Below are positions 1 to 5,768 of a stretch of DNA of 7,965 nucleotides, piece after piece. Numbering within the stretch: position 1 is the first letter of the stretch; each line of letters begins with the position of its first letter. The DNA comes from Thiohalobacter sp. (GTDB taxonomy: Bacteria; Pseudomonadota; Gammaproteobacteria; DSM-19610): NCBI GenBank assembly GCA_027010005.1, contig JALVCM010000420.1, forward strand, positions 1-7,965, read 5' to 3'. The notes under the pieces were generated by a model, which searched no databases, had not been told where the DNA came from, and saw nothing but the letters and a program-made list of their open reading frames with translations. The position numbers were made by a program, and so were the translations under genes.

Positions 1-80
1 GCCAGTAGCAGGAACATGACCATCTGTACCACAAGGCTGGCACCACTGATAAGACTGAAAAACGAGAGATCAGCGGACAT
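1..80 (-). CDS. tolQ: TolQ, N-terminal fragment (cut by window start)
   Basis: Reading from base 80 down to the window edge gives 26 codons that begin MSADLSFFSLISGAS and run into a hydrophobic stretch (about residues 15-26). This is the typical start of TolQ, the inner-membrane proton-channel subunit of the Tol-Pal system, which energises outer-membrane constriction at division. The ATG overlaps the last 11 bases of ybgC, and a GGAGG inside the end of ybgC lies 9 bases upstream, so the two genes are probably translationally coupled. The ybgC-tolQ order is the classical one. The rest of the gene is outside the window. Identification rests on the short N-terminus plus gene order. Confidence 0.88.
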   Translation of the reverse strand, partial: MSADLSFFSLISGASLVVQMVMFLLL

Positions 81-486
81 CGGTCAGTGCCTCCAGCACA
101 AAAGCGGGGATAGGGGATGGACGGAAAGACCCGGCATCGACACAGGCGATACGGATCTTCCCGCTACATAGAACGGTTGATTCACCCTGCCGGTGGACCT
201 GCTGGTCAAACACCAGACTGGCGCGCCGCTGCTCACAGATATCAGCACTCACTTCAAGCGCATCGTTAAACCGTGCCGGCTTGTGAAAATCGACCTGGAT
301 GGAGTGCACGGTAAACAGAACACCTTGTTCAGTACGCAAGCTGTCCTGCTCAAAGCCCAGCGATCGTAAACGTTCGGTGCGTGCCCGCTCCATGAATTTC
401 AGGTAATTGGCGTAGTAGACCACGCCGCCACTATCGGTATCTTCGTAGTACACACGAACCGGCCAGGTAAACTGCGACAAACTCAT
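70..486 (-). CDS. ybgC: Tol-Pal system acyl-CoA thioesterase YbgC
   Basis: A 138-aa single hotdog-fold protein, the usual YbgC length. Residues 13-28 carry the family signature YYEDTDSGGVVYYANY, with the catalytic aspartate at D18, followed by the conserved FMERARTERL helix. YbgC hydrolyses acyl-CoA or acyl-ACP thioesters in the cytoplasm and is the standard first gene of tol-pal clusters; its link to Tol function is unclear. The frame stays open upstream to base 672, but the extra residues do not resemble the family and run through the terminator at 609-635, so the ATG at 484-486 is preferred. A purine-rich GAGAGGG directly precedes it, an unusually close Shine-Dalgarno. The stop overlaps the tolQ start by 11 bases. 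Confidence 0.93.
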   Translation of the reverse strand: MSLSQFTWPVRVYYEDTDSGGVVYYANYLKFMERARTERLRSLGFEQDSLRTEQGVLFTVHSIQVDFHKPARFNDALEVSADICEQRRASLVFDQQVHRQGESTVLCSGKIRIACVDAGSFRPSPIPAFVLEALTDVR

Positions 487-537
487 CCCTCTCAAAGACC
501 ACGGCAGCACAAAAAGATTCCTGGTGCCAGCCGGGCA

Positions 538-543
538 ATAATA
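538..543 (-). promoter_or_regulatory. Possible -10 element for ybgC-tol cluster
   Basis: The minus strand reads TATTAT, five of six matches to the sigma-70 -10 box. It would give a leader of roughly 45 bases before the ybgC ATG. No convincing -35 hexamer lies 16-18 bases upstream, so this is weak. A promoter is expected in 487-608, because an intrinsic terminator closes the preceding gene and ybgC starts the cluster. I see nothing else in this 120-base gap. Confidence 0.25.
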
Positions 544-608
544 GATAGTACCAGCGACATAGCTTACCGGCGCAGCATTGGCTTTGCACCTGCAGTGAAT
601 CGTCAGCG

Positions 609-635
609 AAAAAAAACGCGGTCTGGGGGACCGCG
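609..635 (-). terminator. Intrinsic terminator of the EF-hand gene
   Basis: On the minus strand CGCGGTC, a 5-base CCCCA loop and GACCGCG form a perfect 7-bp GC-rich stem (629-635 with 617-623), followed by eight consecutive T (616 down to 609). It lies 80 bases past the stop of the EF-hand gene and isolates it from ybgC. The plus strand has no matching T tract, so it works in one direction only. Confidence 0.9.
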
Positions 636-715
636 TATTTCCCATGGGCGGGAACAGAAGCCTGATTATCACCAGGAGGAAAACAGATTATTGCGCAGCC
701 CGACACACGGAAGAA

Positions 716-973
716 CTACCTTGCTTCACCGATGCGCTGAACCTGTGTGTATTCACCCTTGTCCAGCAATCCGTCACGATTGGTGTCTGCGCTGTCGAAT
801 GCACGTTCCACCCCCGTGATCGAGCGGGCTTCAACGCGGCTTACATAACCGTTGTGATCACTGTCGAGATGCACAAAGGCCACCAGGCCGCGCGCATCAA
901 CGGACACGACCGTATCGGCATATGCCTGGGCAACCGCGAGACACGACAGTAGAACCCCTGCCAGTCGTTTCAT
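716..973 (-). CDS. Small exported two-EF-hand protein
   Basis: An 85-aa protein. Residues 1-19 form a signal peptide (MKR, hydrophobic core, AYA before D20), so it should act in the periplasm or outside the cell. Two canonical 12-residue EF-hand loops follow: D37-S-D39-H-N41-G-Y-V-S45-R-V-E48 and D63-T-N65-R-D67-G-L-L-D71-K-G-E74. Both have every coordinating position and the central glycine, so calcium binding is expected. There is no other domain. The start is set by GAGGAG five bases before ATG. An upstream in-frame ATG would add 16 residues and block signal-peptide recognition. The gene has its own sigma-54-type promoter and its own terminator, and sits between glrR and ybgC. Its role is unknown; a calcium sensor or buffer of the envelope is possible. 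Calcium binding is well supported, the physiological role is not. Confidence 0.9.
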   Translation of the reverse strand: MKRLAGVLLSCLAVAQAYADTVVSVDARGLVAFVHLDSDHNGYVSRVEARSITGVERAFDSADTNRDGLLDKGEYTQVQRIGEAR

Positions 974-1016
974 GATAACTCCTCGATTATTGTTGGATGT
1001 TTTAGTCTGTTGCGGA

Positions 1017-1033
1017 GGCAAAGGTTATGCCAG
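1017..1033 (-). promoter_or_regulatory. Sigma-54 (-24/-12) promoter of EF-hand gene
   Basis: The minus strand reads CTGGCATAACCTTTGCC. Against the RpoN consensus YTGGCACGN4TTGCW it matches TGGCA at -24 and TTGC at -12, with the required GG-N10-GC spacing. Mismatches are only at less conserved positions. The predicted start is an A near base 1006, giving a leader of about 32 bases that contains the GAGGAG Shine-Dalgarno. The adjacent upstream gene encodes a sigma-54 activator (GlrR). No other intergenic region of the window has a comparable match. Confidence 0.78.
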
Positions 1034-1134
1034 CCTGTAAAAAACGTCACAGCACAGCCGCTTGCCCGGATTCCCTGCATCCGCTGACGGAAATGGTGCC
1101 CAGCATTGGCTGATTCCGTTACCTTCTGACGACA

Positions 1135-1147
1135 GAAGTTATGGATT
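1135..1147 (-). promoter_or_regulatory. Possible IHF site between operator and promoter
   Basis: The minus strand reads AATCCATAACTTC, matching WATCAANNNNTTR at seven of nine defined positions. It lies between the distal palindrome (1181-1200) and the -24/-12 element, where a DNA-bending site would be expected for looping. The match is imperfect and such sites occur by chance. Confidence 0.25.
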
Positions 1148-1180
1148 CACCGATAACCACTGCATAAACAAAGTGTTGAA

Positions 1181-1200
1181 TTGTCCCCGAAGCACGACAA
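1181..1200. promoter_or_regulatory. Candidate GlrR enhancer site, TTGTC-N10-GACAA
   Basis: A perfect palindromic half-site pair, TTGTC and GACAA separated by ten bases. It contains TGTC-N10-GACA, the GlrR binding consensus I recall from enterobacterial glmY upstream regions. Its centre is about 185 bases upstream of the predicted sigma-54 start, within the normal range for enhancer-binding proteins. It sits in non-coding DNA just past glrR. Among the intergenic regions here I found no second exact copy; enterobacterial glmY usually carries several. Confidence 0.6.
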
Positions 1201-1205
1201 CAAGC

Positions 1206-1224
1206 GTCCTGGTTCGGGCAGGAC
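1206..1224. repeat. Inverted repeat GTCCTG-N7-CAGGAC downstream of glrR
   Basis: A perfect 6-bp inverted repeat with a 7-base spacer, 31 bases past the glrR stop and 15 bases from the TTGTC-N10-GACAA site (centres about 24 bases apart). As RNA on the minus strand it forms a GC-rich hairpin, but the following CGCTTGTTG is not a proper T tract, so it is at best a weak terminator for glrR. It shares GTC...GAC ends with the GlrR site but has N13 between them instead of N10, so it could also be a degenerate second operator. Confidence 0.4.
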
Positions 1225-1254
1225 AGCAGCCAGCGCCCACGCAGGGCCGGAACG

Positions 1255-2628
1255 TCAGGTCACCGCGCGGGCGCCCTTGAACTGGGAGGGATTCAAATGA
1301 TGCTTGTGCAACAGCTTGTAGAATTCGGTTCGGTTACGTTTTGCGATGCGCGCTGCCTGACTGACATTACCACTGGTAATCTGCAATAACTGGGTCAGGT
1401 ACTCGCGTTCGAATCGTGAGCGCGCATCGGCGAACGCCGGCATTTCCTCATTTGCCTCATCACGCAAGGCACGCTGCACCAGGCTGGCCGGGATCAGCGA
1501 TGTCGTGGTAAAGGCCACCGACTGTTCCACCACGTTGTAGAGCTGGCGGACATTGCCCGGCCAGGGTGCCGACAAAAGCACCTCCATGGCGTCCGGCGCA
1601 AAGCCTTTTACGCCCTTGCGGGTGGCATCTTCAAGATTGTGCAATACGTGATTGGCCAGCAGGGGGATATCCTCACGCCGCTCGATCAGGGACGGGATAT
1701 CCAGTGTGACGACATTCAGTCGGTAGTACAGGTCTTCACGGAAATTACCACTCTTGCGCAACTCATCCAGGTCCCGGTGAGTCGCTGAAATAATACGCAC
1801 ATCAACCGGAATCGAATAGGTCGATCCGACCGGCCGAACGGCACGCTCCTGGATGGCCCGCAGCAGCTTGACCTGGAAACTCATGGGCATATCGCCAATC
1901 TCGTCAAGGAACAGCGTACCGCCCTCGGCGGCCTGGAACAGCCCCTTGTGCTCACGCATGGCACCGGTAAAAGAACCCTTGGCGTGTCCGAAAAACTCGG
2001 ACTCGAACAGGGTTTCGGGGATTGCACTGCAGTTGACCGCGATAAATTCGCCATCAGCACGCGGGCTGGCCCGGTGGATGGCTTTCGCCAGCACTTCCTT
2101 GCCGGTACCGCTCTGGCCATGAATAAAGACACTGGCGCCACTCGAAGCAACCAGTCGCGCCTGCCCGAGCAGGTCTTCCATCAGTGGACTGCGGGTAATG
2201 ATGCCCTGACGCCATTCAGCGACAGACGATTCCTCGGAACGGTTCTGCTGCTCACCGGTGACACGCAGGGCACGGGTCACCTGCTCGAGCAGATCCTGGC
2301 TGTCAAAGGGCTTGGTCAGGTAACCGAACACGCCCCGACTGGTGGCATCTACGGCATCCGGGATGCTTCCATGAGCCGTTAAAATAATAACCGGCAACGC
2401 CGGGCTGCGTCGGTGGATCATGTCGAACAGCGTCATGCCGTCCATGCCATCCATCCGTAAGTCCGTGATTACCAAGTGCGGCTGGAAGGTCGGTATCTGT
2501 GCAACCGCTTTTTCGCCACTCTCGACTGCCGTGACTTCATAACCTACTGCCGACAGGCGCATGGACAACAACCGCAACAGGGCGGGGTCATCATCTACTA
2601 CCATGACACGATAACGACATGCGCTCAT
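1255..2628 (-). CDS. glrR: Sigma-54 response regulator GlrR (QseF)
   Basis: A 457-aa NtrC-family activator close in sequence and length to enterobacterial GlrR. Residues 1-120 are the receiver domain: acidic pair D12/D13, phosphoacceptor D56 in VITDLRMD, T84 and K106. Residues 144-385 are the AAA+ domain: Walker A GQSGTGKE at 171-178, sigma-54-contacting loop GSFTGA at 218-223, Walker B GGTLFLDEIGD at 236-246. Residues 418-445 form a Fis-type helix-turn-helix (GNVSQAARIAKRNRTEFYKLL). The phosphorylated protein should hydrolyse ATP to open RNA polymerase-sigma-54 complexes. The loop has Ser where GAFTGA has Ala, a mild variant. The ATG follows TAAGGAGT with a short A-rich spacer, a strong ribosome site. 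It is the last gene of the glrK-qseG-glrR operon, 23 bases after qseG. Its likely local target is the EF-hand gene downstream. Confidence 0.96.
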   Translation of the reverse strand: MSACRYRVMVVDDDPALLRLLSMRLSAVGYEVTAVESGEKAVAQIPTFQPHLVITDLRMDGMDGMTLFDMIHRRSPALPVIILTAHGSIPDAVDATSRGVFGYLTKPFDSQDLLEQVTRALRVTGEQQNRSEESSVAEWRQGIITRSPLMEDLLGQARLVASSGASVFIHGQSGTGKEVLAKAIHRASPRADGEFIAVNCSAIPETLFESEFFGHAKGSFTGAMREHKGLFQAAEGGTLFLDEIGDMPMSFQVKLLRAIQERAVRPVGSTYSIPVDVRIISATHRDLDELRKSGNFREDLYYRLNVVTLDIPSLIERREDIPLLANHVLHNLEDATRKGVKGFAPDAMEVLLSAPWPGNVRQLYNVVEQSVAFTTTSLIPASLVQRALRDEANEEMPAFADARSRFEREYLTQLLQITSGNVSQAARIAKRNRTEFYKLLHKHHLNPSQFKGARAVT

Positions 2629-2651
2629 TTTTACTCCTTAAAACTTCCTGG

Positions 2652-3155
2652 TCAGTTACGCTGCTGGATACTTTGTTCGATGTTGGTAAGCTCTTGCAAC
2701 TGTCGTTCCAACTCTTCCACGCGCGTATCAGCCTGCTTCAGGCCAGACCTCAATTCAGTAATTTTATCACGGGACCACAATTGTTCCCCGATAATCTGTT
2801 CCAGCAATGCCGCCAAAGCTTTGGCACTATCACTTGCCCTGTTGCTGTCCAGCCCTTTCAACAGAGTCAGGGCCCTGGTCTGGTTGCGTACAGATTTCGG
2901 GCCTTCCGCCAGTAACAGCGCCAGGCGCAGGCGGCTACGCGGGTTCGGGGATCTGGCGAAGTCCCGTTCCCGGGTCTGCAGGGTACGCTGCAGTTTGTCG
3001 TCCGGCAGCTCACGGATACGGTTCCATTCTTCCAGCCAGTACGCCGCATCATCCACCCGCACTGCCAGCGGCACCGGACCATCGGTGCGCTGCACGGTCA
3101 CGGGAGTACATCCTGCAGCCAGGAGAATTACCAACAGAATAAATACCTTACTCAC
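2652..3155 (-). CDS. qseG: QseG-like outer-membrane lipoprotein
   Basis: A 167-aa lipoprotein. The N-terminus is a short hydrophobic signal ending in lipobox L-A-A-G-C with the lipidated cysteine at C16. Thr at +2 favours sorting to the outer membrane. The mature part is charged and helical, with a likely coiled coil at about residues 130-165 (heptad-like RVEELERQLQELTNIEQ). Position between glrK and glrR matches qseG (yfhG) of enterobacteria, whose product interacts with the GlrK/QseE sensor. Sequence similarity to QseG is modest by eye, so the name rests largely on position, lipobox and size. The start is GTG, six bases after GGAGG, and overlaps the glrK stop by 8 bases, implying translational coupling. 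Confidence 0.82.
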   Translation of the reverse strand: MSKVFILLVILLAAGCTPVTVQRTDGPVPLAVRVDDAAYWLEEWNRIRELPDDKLQRTLQTRERDFARSPNPRSRLRLALLLAEGPKSVRNQTRALTLLKGLDSNRASDSAKALAALLEQIIGEQLWSRDKITELRSGLKQADTRVEELERQLQELTNIEQSIQQRN

Positions 3156-4599
3156 CCACAGCCTCCGAACGGTGTATCGGTAACACGACTCTCAGACATG
3201 CCCCGGTATCTTCACTGTCTATGACTTCAATATAGCCACCATGCGCCTGGGCATATTCCCGGGCAATGGATAACCCGATTCCCGTACCACGCACATGGCC
3301 ATTGGATGACGACGAACCCTGGTAGAAGACATCAAAAATGCGCCGTCGTTCCTGTTCGGGGATACCCGGGCCGGAATCCGCCACCTCCAGGACAGCCTGC
3401 TCGCCCTGGCGTTCAAGCCGAACACGCAGGCGCCCTTCCACGGGTGAAAACTTGATGGCATTGGACAACAGATTATCCACCAGTGTCTGCAATTTTTTCT
3501 GGTCACCGTCCAGCTCGACCGGCTGCAACGACACATCCAGTAACAACTGACGTGCCAGCACGGCAACCTTGTGGTCTTCCAGCACGGATTCGATCACCCG
3601 GTGCAACGGTACCACGCCGAGCTTCAGCTGTGCGGCGCTGGAACTGGCTATGTTGAAATCCAGCAGGTTTTCGATGAGTTTCTGCAACTGCAGGCTGTTG
3701 TCCCGCAAAATTGCCACAATTTCATTCTGCTGCGCATTCAGATTGCCAACTGCCTGTTCTGTCAGTAACTCCGCGCCCTCGCGAAGTGCCGTCAGCGGTG
3801 TTTTCAGCTCATGCGAGATATGTCGCAGGAAGCGGTTCTTCTCCTGCTCCACCTCCAGCAGGCGCACACGCATCCAGTCCAGTCGTTCACCAAGCTGTTC
3901 CAGGTCGCGTGGACCTACAATATGTGCGGAGCGGGAAAAATCGCCATCCCCAAGCCGGCGGATGGCCTGATCCATCTGCCGGATGGGGCGTGTGATGAGC
4001 ACGGTGAAAAAGACTGTCAGGATGAGCGCCGCAGGCACCAGCGCCATGGCCTGCACGATCAGCCCGCGCTGCAGCCCTTCGCCTTTGGCATCCAGACGGT
4101 CCACTTCGCGCTCGACCAGCTTGCGATTATCAACCAGCATCTTGCGCGCATCACGCGTCAGCTCGCGAAAACCATCGACAGCAGAACGGACTTCCGGTGC
4201 ATCATGCGGAAAGTCTGCCGTCAACGCCGCATTCATGGATGCCTCGACCGTTTCGATCATTTCCAGCCGCTGGCGCTGCAGGCGGGACAGATTCAATACT
4301 GCCAGGCGGCGTGCTGCCTCGAGGAACTGCTGGTGGTACTCGCGATAGACCTCCAGCAGCTTTTTCTCACCGGTCACCTGGTACTGGCGCGCATTACGCT
4401 CCATGGCCGTAATGGCTTCCACCAGCAACTGGCTGCTCTGGGTAGCACGCACCGTGGCAAACAGGGCGCGCTGTCCCTGGGCTACCAGCTGATCGACGGA
4501 CCAGGTTGCATGAAGCAGCGCAGCCAGCAATGGAAACACCACCAGTGCAAAGCCGACCAGCAGTAATCGTCGAATCGATTTGGGGCGATACAGACGCAA
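3148..4599 (-). CDS. glrK: Sensor histidine kinase GlrK (QseE)
   Basis: A 483-aa inner-membrane kinase. TM1 spans about residues 11-34, a helical periplasmic sensor region about 35-178, TM2 about 180-203, HAMP about 204-255. The dimerisation box FLRHISHELKTPL has the phosphoacceptor H263. The ATPase domain shows the N box DNLLSNAIKF (375-384), G1 DSGPGIP (408-414) and G2 GTGIGLS (438-444). It should phosphorylate GlrR. The start is TTG: AAGGTG lies seven bases upstream, no ATG is in frame nearby, and the next methionine (residue 65) would delete TM1. It is the first gene of its operon, divergent from the gene at 4691, so its promoter must lie in 4600-4690; I see no clear sigma-70 or sigma-54 box there on the minus strand. 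In enterobacteria this kinase is tied to envelope and hormone signals; the signal here is unknown. Confidence 0.95.
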   Translation of the reverse strand: MRLYRPKSIRRLLLVGFALVVFPLLAALLHATWSVDQLVAQGQRALFATVRATQSSQLLVEAITAMERNARQYQVTGEKKLLEVYREYHQQFLEAARRLAVLNLSRLQRQRLEMIETVEASMNAALTADFPHDAPEVRSAVDGFRELTRDARKMLVDNRKLVEREVDRLDAKGEGLQRGLIVQAMALVPAALILTVFFTVLITRPIRQMDQAIRRLGDGDFSRSAHIVGPRDLEQLGERLDWMRVRLLEVEQEKNRFLRHISHELKTPLTALREGAELLTEQAVGNLNAQQNEIVAILRDNSLQLQKLIENLLDFNIASSSAAQLKLGVVPLHRVIESVLEDHKVAVLARQLLLDVSLQPVELDGDQKKLQTLVDNLLSNAIKFSPVEGRLRVRLERQGEQAVLEVADSGPGIPEQERRRIFDVFYQGSSSSNGHVRGTGIGLSIAREYAQAHGGYIEVIDSEDTGACLRVVLPIHRSEAVGE

Positions 4600-4643
4600 G
4601 ATATGACACCTTCAGGAAAACAGGACGCTATTGTCGGTGAAAG

Positions 4644-4669
4644 GCCGGCAAATTTGAAATACCGCCGGC
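4644..4669. repeat. Paired GCCGGC motifs in divergent promoter region
   Basis: Two copies of the self-complementary hexamer GCCGGC are separated by 14 AT-rich bases, between the divergently transcribed glrK and the secreted-protein gene. They could be a regulator site serving both operons or a small hairpin. No known motif is recognised. Confidence 0.3.
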
Positions 4670-4684
4670 ATTTTCAGGTAGTAT
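4654..4684 (+). promoter_or_regulatory. Possible sigma-70 promoter for the 4691 operon
   Basis: TTGAAA (4654-4659, five of six to -35) and TAGTAT (4679-4684, resembling -10) are spaced by 19 bases, longer than ideal. A start about seven bases past the -10 would fall at or next to the A of the ATG at 4691, implying a leaderless or nearly leaderless transcript. Only a weak AGGT at 4676-4679 could otherwise serve as a ribosome site. Confidence 0.35.
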
Positions 4685-4690
4685 CACCCC

Positions 4691-5227
4691 ATGAGACCGG
4701 TTACGACACTGCTGTTGCTTGGCATACTCGCCTTAACGGGGCTGACTGCCGTGTACGCTGCAAAAGAAGCCGCTGTCGAACTGCAGTTCAAGCCCCGCAC
4801 ACCTGACCAGATGAGCGCCTTCTACGAGGCCCGCGGTTTTCCGGATGCCATGATCAAACCACTGCACGCACAATGCTTTATTACCGTTCGGGTCACCAAC
4901 ACTGGCCAGCAGATTGTCTGGCTCGACCTGGCCCGGTGGACATTTACCGCCAACGGCAAACCCCTGAAACGCTACCACCGTAACGATTGGCTGGAAAAGT
5001 GGAAAAAGATGGGAATGCCGGCTGCACACCGCTCAACGTTTCGCTGGACCCTGTTGCCAGAACGGCTCGACTACCAGCCGGGAGAAAGCGAGGGCGGCAA
5101 CATCATCCTGCCCCGCGTAAAAGGTCCTGTTCACCTGCACGCCGAATTTGCCACCGGAGAAGACAGAAAAGGGCCACCGGTAAAACTTGACTTCGACAAC
5201 CTGCGCTGCGTCAGTAACCTTCCCTGA
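4691..5227 (+). CDS. Secreted protein of unknown function
   Basis: A 178-aa protein I do not recognise. Residues 1-24 are a signal peptide (MRP, leucine-rich core, VYAA before K25), so the product is periplasmic or secreted. The mature part looks like a beta-rich single domain: a charged segment TPDQMSAFYEARGFP (38-51), alternating hydrophobic strands (CFITVRVTN, IVWLDLARWTF), and a C-terminal strand region that reads like an immunoglobulin-type fold. It has two cysteines after the signal, C62 and C173, which could form one disulfide. It overlaps the next gene, a TlpA-like thioredoxin, by one base (TGATG), so the two are translationally coupled and probably work together; the thioredoxin could act on its cysteine pair. 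No strong Shine-Dalgarno precedes the ATG. Function should be left open. Confidence 0.82.
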   Translation: MRPVTTLLLLGILALTGLTAVYAAKEAAVELQFKPRTPDQMSAFYEARGFPDAMIKPLHAQCFITVRVTNTGQQIVWLDLARWTFTANGKPLKRYHRNDWLEKWKKMGMPAAHRSTFRWTLLPERLDYQPGESEGGNIILPRVKGPVHLHAEFATGEDRKGPPVKLDFDNLRCVSNLP

Positions 5228-5763
5228 TGCGCCTTTCACTCACACTCCTGATGAGCCTGCTGTTCACGCTGCCCGCCTGGGCCGACAGCGGAAATATCAA
5301 ACCACCCACCGGTATCCGTGTATATGCGATTGGCCCGGCGCCTGATTTCGAACTCGAGGACATGGATGGCAACCGCGACAGCCTGTCGAGCGGCCGGGGA
5401 CAGTGGGTATTCCTGCACTTCTGGGCCAGCTGGTGCGGCCCCTGCCGCAAGGAAATGCCTGCCATCCAGCGAATGGCCAGACTGATGGAAAACGAACCCC
5501 TGAAAATACAGCTGGTGAATACCGCCGAGGACGAAGATACGATATTCAGTTTTCTGGGTGGTGTTGCTCCGGATATGACAACACTGATGGACCGTGACGG
5601 GAGCGTCACGGAAGTCTGGAAGCCCCGCGGGTTACCGGCAACCTACCTGGTCGACCCACAGGGACAGGTACGTTACCAGGCACTCGGTGGGCGCCCGTGG
5701 GACCAGCCCGAGTACCTGGGGTTCCTCAAGGCGCTGGTACACACTCCGGCAAGCGCGCGCTGA
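5227..5763 (+). CDS. TlpA-like periplasmic thioredoxin-fold protein
   Basis: A 178-aa protein with a signal peptide (about residues 1-19, PAWA before D20) and a TlpA/ResA-type thioredoxin domain from about residue 36. The active site WCGPC is at 69-73 (C70, C73), within the family sequence FWASWCGPCRKEMP, and the cis-proline is P137 in GLPATYLVDPQG. TlpA/ResA proteins are usually periplasmic thiol-disulfide reductants, for example in cytochrome c or copper-centre maturation, typically fed by a CcdA/DsbD-type membrane donor. No membrane anchor beyond the signal is evident. The ATG shares its A with the stop of the upstream gene, implying coupled translation. Its substrate is not shown by the sequence; the two-cysteine protein upstream is one candidate and c-type cytochromes are another. 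The stop is five bases from that of the convergent DsrC-like gene, with no terminator between them. Confidence 0.92.
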   Translation: MRLSLTLLMSLLFTLPAWADSGNIKPPTGIRVYAIGPAPDFELEDMDGNRDSLSSGRGQWVFLHFWASWCGPCRKEMPAIQRMARLMENEPLKIQLVNTAEDEDTIFSFLGGVAPDMTTLMDRDGSVTEVWKPRGLPATYLVDPQGQVRYQALGGRPWDQPEYLGFLKALVHTPASAR

Positions 5764-5768
5764 GAAAA

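Noticed and set aside
487..672. N-terminal extension of ybgC to an ATG at 672
   Set aside because: It would run through the intrinsic terminator at 609-635 and add 62 residues foreign to the family; ybgC normally starts at MSLSQF-like sequence.
1123..1138. Hairpin CTTCTG-ACGA-CAGAAG as a glrR terminator
   Set aside because: A 6-bp stem with no T tract on either strand, 117 bases past the glrR stop; kept only as an unassigned small inverted repeat.
2476..3183. Plus-strand open frame (235 codons) antisense to qseG and the start of glrR
   Set aside because: Composition is low-complexity Ser/Arg/Ala typical of antisense shadows, and both underlying genes are clear.
3811..4566. Long plus-strand open frame (251 codons) antisense to glrK
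   Set aside because: It lies wholly inside the well-supported glrK kinase, has no ribosome site and no domain-like sequence; a shadow of GC-rich coding DNA.
4636..4649. GG-N10-GC spacing upstream of the secreted-protein gene, as a sigma-54 promoter
   Set aside because: Flanking bases (CGGTGA and CCGGC) do not match TGGCAC/TTGC; GG-N10-GC alone is common in GC-rich DNA.
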